A stretch of DNA of 48,798 nucleotides from contig CAZIKB010000041.1 of the NCBI GenBank assembly GCA_964539665.1, positions 1-48,798 of the forward strand, read 5' to 3'. This stretch comes from CAZIKB01 sp964539665 (GTDB lineage: Bacteria; Zhuqueibacterota; Zhuqueibacteria; Oceanimicrobiales; Oceanimicrobiaceae). The first letter of the stretch is position 1. Each line of letters begins with the position of its first letter. Below are positions 43,148-48,798 of the stretch, piece by piece. A program made the translations under genes and the position numbers. The notes beneath the pieces were generated by a model, which made no database searches, was not told where the DNA came from, and saw only the letters and a program-made list of their open reading frames with translations.

Positions 43148-43247
43148 TAAGTTTCTGCAAAATGTAATTTTTAAATCTTTTAACAATAAGAAACACTCAT
43201 CGGATGACTTGGAGTCATCCGATGAGTAGCAGTATTTTGCAGAAGGC
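43148..43247. mobile_element. MITE-like element, copy 3, with perfect terminal inverted repeats and an 11-bp direct repeat
   Basis: TTCTGCAAAAT (43153-43163) and ATTTTGCAGAA (43234-43244) are perfect 11-bp inverted repeats. The core hairpin ACTCATCGGATGACT-TGG-AGTCATCCGATGAGT (43195-43227) has a perfect 15-bp stem. An exact direct repeat TATCCTATTTA flanks the element (43137-43147 and 43248-43258); the right copy contains the TAG stop codon of the 921-residue protein gene. The element lies in the leader of the next gene and could act as an attenuator or terminator. Confidence 0.75.
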
Positions 43248-43251
43248 TATC

Positions 43252-46017
43252 CTATTTAAGCAGAGTCATCTTTTTGGATTGTGTAAAATAACCTGTCGCT
43301 AAACGGTAGATGTAAATCCCGCTGGCCACCTTTTCACCCATATCATTGCGCCCATCCCAACCTGCTTGATAATAGCCAGCATTTTGTTCTTCATTAACCA
43401 GGGTGCGAATCTCTTTTCCAACCAGATTATACACTTTCAGGACTACTTGACCCGCATGAGCTATCTGATATTTAATTTCAGTCTCTGGATTGAAGGGATT
43501 GGGATAGTTCTGTTCCAGGGCAAAGTCCTCTGGCAAACGCTCAAAAGCAAGAGTTTGGCCTAATTCAAAATTCCCATAAGCTTGAGATATTGGATTTCCA
43601 TGATGATCTGCAAACTTGAAATTCTCAAGACTGATGCTACCGGGTTCGCCTGCAAAAGCTATTCTGACCAACTTTCCTGAACCACTGGCGCCGCTGTTGC
43701 TGCCATAACTAAAAGCGCCTACGACCATCCGGTCTCCGGAGTCCGTAGTTTTGGGTCCAAGGACGGAGGCTTGATTCCCAGTCTTAACAAGAAAATCACC
43801 CAGTTGAACCGATTGGATATCAACGCCTGGTGTGGCAATCAGGTCAAACTGAAAGCCGGCAAGGTCAACTGCATTCTCAACCGTTATTTCCAGAATATGA
43901 ACCTCGTCCTCGAAGATGGTTAAATAATTCAAGGATAGATCATTTGAATTACCTGGTTGTATTTGCTTAGATAAAACCGATTCCTGAGCAGTGAGTTTAT
44001 TCCACCAGGAAGCAACTAACTGGATGTCGATAATATCGATATCACCATCACCCTGACCTTCGTTATCCACATCGTAGTTGGGGGCATACTCGGGATCGCC
44101 GACTTGGGTATTCCAACGGGCAGCCACAAGCTGTATATCGATAATATCCACATCGCCATCACAATCCACATCTGCCCAGAAACATTCTGTCACCTCAATT
44201 TGTCCATCCACTTCATTCTTAGGAATTTCGACGCCCAGGATATCGCTTACTTTTACAGTATTGAGGTCAAGCGTGGTCGTCCCTTCACTCAGGGCTTTCC
44301 AGGTGATGGTTGCCAGGACGCCATTGCCTGTTGGCCCCGCGGCAGCACCTAAACTTGCTCCTCCAAATACAATCTTGCCGATGTTGTTGTCAATGTCAGG
44401 CCCCAAAGGTATCACAGTTCGACCGGTACTACCAAGAAAAGCGCCCAGCACCACATCCGAGACATTGACTATTTGGACAATATCCTTATTGTAAGAGATA
44501 GTAAACTCAAAACTACCCAAATTGGTAGCCTTTTCAATAACCACATCGGTTGTACCTGTACTGTTCACTCCTATGTCTTTTGTAGGTGGATCAATTTTAA
44601 CCGTAGTCTCCGGCGGAGCTGCTACAGTCATCTTGACATTCACATCCACATTGCCGCCGTTGGAAGTGACACTCAATTGCCCTGTGTAAGAACCAGGACT
44701 CAATCCTGTCCGACTGACATGAACGGTTACGGTTTGATTATTGGTGCCGGTGGCCGGTGTGACTGACGTTATCCATGGCTTCTCAGGATTCTCAGTTACT
44801 GTCCAGGTTAAGGTTCCGTTACCGGTGTTATTTACCTGAAAAGTCAAACTGGTTTGTGCGGGGCCGAAATCTAAAGTGGTGGGCACCACACCAAGCACAG
44901 GTACATCCCTGGAAATGGCCACGGTTACATTTTGAATCCCGCCATTGGAGTTCACCACAAGCGTTCCTGTATCACTATTCCCGCTCAATAGAGATCGAAC
45001 TACTGTTACGGTCACGGTTGCATTACCATTACCGTTGGCAGGTGAAACAGATGTAATCCAGGGCTTATCCGGGCTTTCAGTAACAGTCCAGACAAGGGTT
45101 CCACTACCGGTGTTACTTACCTGAATAATCATACTGGTTTGTGCGGGGCCGAAATCTAAAGTGGTGGGCACCACACTAAGCACAGGTACATCCTTGGAAA
45201 TGAGCACGGCTACATTTTGAACCCCGCCATTGGAGTTCACCACAAGCGTTCCTGTATCACTATTCCCGCTCAATAGAGATCGAACTACTGTTACGGTCAC
45301 GGTTGCATTACCATTACCGTTGGCAGGTGAAACAGATGTAATCCAGGGCTTATCCGGGCTTTCAGTAACAGTCCAGATGAGAGTTCCGCTACCAGTGTTG
45401 CTAATCTGAAAAGTCATACTGGTTGGAGTGGCGCCGAAATCTAAAGTGGTGGGCACCACACTAAGCACAGGTACATCCCTGGAAATGAGCACGGTTACAT
45501 TTTGATTCCCACCGTTGGAAGTAACTGCAAGTGTTCCTGTATCACTATTCCCGCTCAATAGAGAGCGATCTACTGTTACTGTCACGGTAGCATTTCCATT
45601 ACCACTGGCAGGTGAAACAGATGTAATCCAGGGCTTATCCGGGCTTTCGGCTACAGTCCAGGTAAGGGTTCCACCACCGGTATTACTTATCTGAAAAGTT
45701 AAACTGGTTTGTGTGGGGCCGAAATCTAAAGTGGTGGGCGATACCAGAAGTGTGGGTGGAGCCACTGTCCCGCCCGCAAAAAAGCCGGATTTGACCATAT
45801 AGTTGGCGCTGCTGGCTACTGCAACAGGGGATGGCTGCCCAATCGCTTCAATTAATTTATAATTGGTTGATTGGGAAGGTGCACCACCCTGATCGAGTAC
45901 CGATTTTGGTATCTTATAATTGGCGCTGGATTGGGCGAATATTGTCCCTGTATACATAAATATCAGGATAAAAGAGAACAATAATACACCTCTAATCCAT
46001 CTATTATATTTTAACAT
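43252..46017 (-). CDS. BACON-cohesin-dockerin surface protein with type IX-like sorting domain
   Basis: This 921-residue secreted protein comprises a signal peptide (about 1-29) and a short SANYKIPKSVLDQGG-type segment ending NYMVKSGFFAGG. Next come four 95-residue BACON/Ig-like repeats (about 88-465; ...PTTLDFG......NTGSGTL.WTV.ESPDKPWITSVSP), then a cohesin-like domain (about 470-610). A dockerin (about 612-675) follows with two calcium-loop units, DVDCDGDVDIIDIQLVAARW and the D-x-D-x-x-G-x-G-x-x-D repeat after it. A second cohesin-like domain (about 690-825) and a sorting domain starting EQNYPNPFNPETEIKY complete it. GAAGGAG precedes the ATG. Cohesin and dockerin in one chain suggest self-assembly or binding to the neighbouring cohesin protein. 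It is probably anchored outside by the type IX-like route. Confidence 0.88.
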   Translation of the reverse strand: MLKYNRWIRGVLLFSFILIFMYTGTIFAQSSANYKIPKSVLDQGGAPSQSTNYKLIEAIGQPSPVAVASSANYMVKSGFFAGGTVAPPTLLVSPTTLDFGPTQTSLTFQISNTGGGTLTWTVAESPDKPWITSVSPASGNGNATVTVTVDRSLLSGNSDTGTLAVTSNGGNQNVTVLISRDVPVLSVVPTTLDFGATPTSMTFQISNTGSGTLIWTVTESPDKPWITSVSPANGNGNATVTVTVVRSLLSGNSDTGTLVVNSNGGVQNVAVLISKDVPVLSVVPTTLDFGPAQTSMIIQVSNTGSGTLVWTVTESPDKPWITSVSPANGNGNATVTVTVVRSLLSGNSDTGTLVVNSNGGIQNVTVAISRDVPVLGVVPTTLDFGPAQTSLTFQVNNTGNGTLTWTVTENPEKPWITSVTPATGTNNQTVTVHVSRTGLSPGSYTGQLSVTSNGGNVDVNVKMTVAAPPETTVKIDPPTKDIGVNSTGTTDVVIEKATNLGSFEFTISYNKDIVQIVNVSDVVLGAFLGSTGRTVIPLGPDIDNNIGKIVFGGASLGAAAGPTGNGVLATITWKALSEGTTTLDLNTVKVSDILGVEIPKNEVDGQIEVTECFWADVDCDGDVDIIDIQLVAARWNTQVGDPEYAPNYDVDNEGQGDGDIDIIDIQLVASWWNKLTAQESVLSKQIQPGNSNDLSLNYLTIFEDEVHILEITVENAVDLAGFQFDLIATPGVDIQSVQLGDFLVKTGNQASVLGPKTTDSGDRMVVGAFSYGSNSGASGSGKLVRIAFAGEPGSISLENFKFADHHGNPISQAYGNFELGQTLAFERLPEDFALEQNYPNPFNPETEIKYQIAHAGQVVLKVYNLVGKEIRTLVNEEQNAGYYQAGWDGRNDMGEKVASGIYIYRLATGYFTQSKKMTLLK
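44636..45775 (-). repeat. Four tandem 285-bp coding repeats (BACON modules)
   Basis: The landmark G[GC]GCCGAAATCTAAAGTGG recurs at 44861, 45146, 45431 and 45716, exactly 285 nt apart. The two middle units are nearly identical in DNA (for example GGGCTTATCCGGGCTTTCAG in several), while the first and last differ more. This indicates recent duplication or gene conversion within the gene. The outer limits given are approximate. Confidence 0.85.
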
Positions 46018-46097
46018 TACTTTTCTCCTTCACATTTGGTGCATATTAATATTTATCGGAAATGGATAATTCATTCTATTTTAGCTAATAAGCGAAT

Positions 46098-48011
46098 TTA
46101 TTTCATTTGTCTTTCACTCTCATCACGCTTCTTCTCCTCTTGCATTTTTTGCTCTTCCGCTTCCATTATCTGAGACTGTTCTTCCATCATCTTTCTATTT
46201 TTTTCCATTTCCAATAATTCATCATAGTCCATTGACAATGTAGTTGGCATACCGTGTTCTACTGGATGGATATATTTGCCGCGTTCTTTACCTATCTTTT
46301 CCACTTCTACCTGAATACGATGTGCATTAGCATAAGCATCCTGACGAACACCGGTTACCTGCCATGAGACTTCCATTCCAGAACTCCCGCCTGCAATTTT
46401 AAAACGATTATTGTTCATCTTTTCGGCTACATAAAGATTAGGACCCGGTACACCCATTGGTGTCAATTGATAACGATGGTCTTTGTTCAGGGCTTCATAC
46501 CAATCTGGCAATTCTACCCAGGCTTCACCGTTCATATCAAGCTCCACATTGCCGTTGTAAATATTCATCATATCCGGCGATTCAACAAACGAATGCTTCA
46601 GATACTTATTTGCAGGATCCAGGGGATGGTCGATTTCGAACGCACCGGCTGATTTTATTAAGGTACCGATAACCCGGACATTGCCGACAAAATATCCACC
46701 ATAAGTACTGCTGCCCATAAATCCCCAGTGGTTGCTGTCGTAGAACCCTTGAACGCCGCGGATGCTGCCGCCAAGATAGCCGTATCTGCTGCCATTGGCG
46801 CCATAGGCGCCATAGTTAGGGCCGCCAAGTGTTCCCCACCGGGTGCTGTTTTTACCATATGCGCCATAGCTACTACTACCGATGAAACCGTAAATATTAC
46901 TGGAATACCTTCCAAAAACAGCATAAGAGCTACTTCCTAAATATCCATAATGTCCGCTTTTCGTGCCATAGACACCATAAGAACCACCTGCGCCTGAACC
47001 ATAAACACCATAAGAAGCGCTATTTCCATAACCGTAAACCGTACGTTGGGCAATGACATTACGATCGGCAATTACTTCATCATCAGCCACAACGTCTCCA
47101 GTACCATAGCCGGATGAAGGCGATCCGGTTCTGACATAACCACTCGCAATGAGATCATTCTTTGCATAGATATCGCCGTTACCTACATAAGCAGGCTTCG
47201 TAACACCCGTTCTAACATGCCGGTTTTCTGCTACTACAGGTCCGTTTACTGCCCAAAGATGATCGCCTGCAACGACATCACCACTAGCATTCACATTCCC
47301 ATTATTGGCTACTTTTATACCTTCATTTCCTCCATCATTTGAAAGCCACTTGCCGTTCAATTTAATATTTTGTGTTGCAGAATGGTTGCCCAGATTGTCG
47401 CCTCCCCCTCCAGAAACCTTGATTGTGATCTTGTTATTAGCATCATCTGGGTTTATGGTAATTCCTGTCCCACCAACTAAATCGATATTACCGCCATCAT
47501 TTGATACGCCATCCAGGCTACTGACAATATCAGGTAACACTTTCTGCTTCGTGACAGCATCATTTTGAATCATGCCAGTGGATATAGAATTAGCCTGGCC
47601 AGTTTGCACAAATGCCGAAGCATCCTTGCCGTCCACTTTATCGGCGTCATAAGCACGAAAGCTATAACCTACACTTATCAATCTTTTACGCGGAGTCATC
47701 TCGGCATCGCTGCCGACCTGTAGCGAGAGCCATCTTTCACTGCCATCAAAAACAGAATAATCAATTGGACCAAGCACGGCATTAAAAATACCCACATCCG
47801 CATTGACAGTATGCGTCTGGGGGCCCCAAAGTAGACTCCCTCCTACAGACGCATCATATATCCTGAAATTAATGGTGAAGCTGCCAGTAAGTGGAGTTCC
47901 GGTTGCATCTGTGAGCATACCCTGATAATTGATATATGGGGGCACCTGGCTGTAAATTACCACGACTAATGATAAAATTAATCCGATGGTGATTAAGGTC
48001 TTTTTAAACAT
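46098..48011 (-). CDS. Secreted fibre-like protein with YGxYG repeats and C-terminal coiled coil
   Basis: This 637-residue protein has a signal peptide (LITIGLILSLVVVIYSQ) and an N-terminal beta domain (PPYINYQGMLTDATGTPL ... IYDASVGGSLLWG). A KVDGKDASAFVQTGQ-type linker follows, then a long region of short repeats: VVADDEVIADRNV steps, then SYGVYGSG/GYLGSSSYAVFG units of 11-15 residues (about 300-420). A conserved FEIDHPLDPANKYLKHSFVESPDM domain comes next and a Glu/Lys/Met-rich coiled coil ends the chain. This looks like a trimeric fibre or adhesin as in phage tail fibres, but no phage genes are nearby. AAGGAGGAAGTC precedes the ATG. It is the first gene of the surface-protein cluster. No sorting NPFNP motif is present, so anchoring must differ. 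Confidence 0.8.
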   Translation of the reverse strand: MFKKTLITIGLILSLVVVIYSQVPPYINYQGMLTDATGTPLTGSFTINFRIYDASVGGSLLWGPQTHTVNADVGIFNAVLGPIDYSVFDGSERWLSLQVGSDAEMTPRKRLISVGYSFRAYDADKVDGKDASAFVQTGQANSISTGMIQNDAVTKQKVLPDIVSSLDGVSNDGGNIDLVGGTGITINPDDANNKITIKVSGGGGDNLGNHSATQNIKLNGKWLSNDGGNEGIKVANNGNVNASGDVVAGDHLWAVNGPVVAENRHVRTGVTKPAYVGNGDIYAKNDLIASGYVRTGSPSSGYGTGDVVADDEVIADRNVIAQRTVYGYGNSASYGVYGSGAGGSYGVYGTKSGHYGYLGSSSYAVFGRYSSNIYGFIGSSSYGAYGKNSTRWGTLGGPNYGAYGANGSRYGYLGGSIRGVQGFYDSNHWGFMGSSTYGGYFVGNVRVIGTLIKSAGAFEIDHPLDPANKYLKHSFVESPDMMNIYNGNVELDMNGEAWVELPDWYEALNKDHRYQLTPMGVPGPNLYVAEKMNNNRFKIAGGSSGMEVSWQVTGVRQDAYANAHRIQVEVEKIGKERGKYIHPVEHGMPTTLSMDYDELLEMEKNRKMMEEQSQIMEAEEQKMQEEKKRDESERQMK

Positions 48012-48767
48012 GACTTCCTCCTTTTCATAAGAATTATAATTTATTAATGTTTACTCGAAAACAATCCATTTTGTCATTTCTGGCAGAAGAGAGATATCTG
48101 TAACTACATATTTATAATGAATCAAGATTTCTCTGGTTGTTCGAAATGACGTTATAGTTAAAACAAGCTAAAACATACAAATAGGCCTAATAATACTTGA
48201 ACTGGCCAGTTTAAGCCGATTTTTCAAAACCATATACTGAACACAACAACTATGCTCATTGGGACCACCTCCCTTCGGTTTTTCAGACTCAATTTAAAAT
48301 ATTTTACAATCGCAGCTTGAATGAAAATAAATATGATTTCCTCTTTCCTTGAGAAGATCGAAAAAATCTAATACTACTTATTTCTGTCGTAGTTATGAGT
48401 AGTTTGACTAAGGTGTTAATCGAATAATGAACGGATAATGTATATTTAATAAATACTTTTTGAAAAGTCAAGCTGTAAATAGATATATAGAGCATATTTT
48501 GTATTTTATAACGAGAGTTACGATAATTTAGTTATAATATCAAAGTAGTAGTTACCTCTGATATTTAGATAATATATATCTGTTAAATCTCTCAGTAATT
48601 TTTACATATTTTCGAATAATTCTTTGAAACGCAATTAGCAGTAAAATGAGACAGGGAGCAAAATAGATAACTAGACCAGTGATTCCTAATTAATGTTGCA
48701 ATATAATTATTTATTTTGTATATTTAGTTCCAAACTCTTTTTCATAACAAAAGAGGGAGGAACTATT
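48012..48767. other. Long AT-rich intergenic region at the right end
   Basis: These 756 nt contain the 5' leader of the fibre-like gene (TATAAT on the minus strand at 48038-48033, without a clear -35 at 17 nt) and a palindromic repeat (48072-48150). The AT-rich stretch after that has no protein-like frame; a 63-codon minus-strand frame at 48304-48495 has neither ribosome-binding site nor sensible composition. The upstream region of the partial gene at 48768 is also here. Confidence 0.55.
48072..48150. repeat. TGTCATTTC...GAAATGAC palindromic repeat upstream of the fibre-like gene
   Basis: The ends TGTCATTTC and GAAATGAC are inverted complements. The interior shares ATCTGTAACTACA, AAGATTTCTCT and GTTCGAAATGAC with the copy at 32317-32413, as does the preceding CAATCCATT/CATTCCATT. 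It is one of several dispersed copies. Confidence 0.7.
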
Positions 48768-48798
48768 ATGCCATTTATAAGTCAACGTCCTAAACTGA
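48768..48798 (+). CDS. Start of a gene cut by the window edge
   Basis: An ATG at 48768 follows a strong GGGAGG Shine-Dalgarno (48755-48760) with ideal spacing and opens MPFISQRPKL before the window ends. The product cannot be identified from ten residues. Confidence 0.5.
   Translation, partial: MPFISQRPKL

Noticed and set aside
44636..45775. Regular 285-bp tandem repeats considered as a CRISPR-like or satellite array
   Set aside because: The repeats are far too long, have no spacers, and encode BACON-type protein modules in one frame.
46098..48011. Fibre-like protein considered as a prophage tail fibre
   Set aside because: It has a Sec signal peptide, and no phage structural, lysis or integrase genes are present in the window.
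48304..48495. 63-codon minus-strand frame in the right-hand intergenic region
   Set aside because: It lies in AT-rich DNA, has no ribosome-binding site, and its translation has no protein-family or signal-peptide logic.

Overview
The window looks like a chromosome segment of an uncultured bacterium of the FCB superphylum (Calditrichota/KSB1/Ignavibacteria-like). This is inferred from several secreted proteins ending in the NYPNPFNP-type C-terminal sorting domain of type IX-like secretion, PorV/PorQ-like outer-membrane proteins, cohesin/dockerin-like surface modules, and overall moderate AT-richness. No rRNA, tRNA, CRISPR array or complete insertion sequence was seen. Promoters with TTGACA-like and TATAAT-like boxes 17 nt apart can be read at four places, and GTG/TTG starts are common.

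Layout. 1-2.1 kb: OPT-family oligopeptide transporter. 2.1-2.7 kb (minus): overlapping toxin-antitoxin pair of the TumE/DUF6516 type. 3.2-6.2 kb: Omp85/D15-like outer-membrane barrel followed by a secreted kinase-fold-like protein. 6.2-13.5 kb: four-gene signalling operon behind a near-consensus promoter, encoding a TPR-TM-Ser/Thr kinase, an FHA-GAF-PP2C phosphatase, a subtilase with a sorting domain whose catalytic Asp reads Asn, and a patatin lipase. 13.9-21.6 kb (minus): outer-membrane barrel, a 1661-residue protein with about eleven carboxypeptidase-regulatory-like repeats, and a PorV/PorQ protein, which together look like a surface-display module. 21.9-25.3 kb (minus): a GC-rich DnaE-family polymerase carrying an in-frame array of degenerate 7-nt repeats. 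25.4-29.8 kb (minus): an AT-rich 1490-residue STAND NTPase with an HsdR-type N-terminal nuclease fold and HEAT-like C-terminal repeats, an Avs-like candidate defence gene lying 26 nt upstream of the polymerase. 30.1-32.3 kb: penicillin-acylase-family Ntn hydrolase. 32.4-33.6 kb (minus): DUF4136 lipoprotein and a small outer-membrane barrel. 33.9-41.3 kb (minus): a complete efflux operon (TetR, TolC, HlyD, two ABC ATPases, two ABC-2 permeases) of the CecR-YbhGFSR type, with a readable promoter/operator in front of the TetR gene. 41.6-48.0 kb (minus): a surface-protein cluster (fibre-like protein, BACON-cohesin-dockerin protein, small cohesin-like protein, unrecognised protein). A further gene starts at the right edge.

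Two families of small palindromic, MITE-like repeats are scattered through the intergenic gaps. One has TTCTGCAAAAT-type terminal inverted repeats; two of its three copies are flanked by 11-13 bp direct repeats, and all three sit on the stop codon of a neighbouring gene. The other has TGTCATT...AATGACA ends. The best candidates for an under-described system are the HsdR_N-STAND-HEAT protein next to the repeat-containing polymerase, and the kinase/phosphatase/protease/lipase operon.
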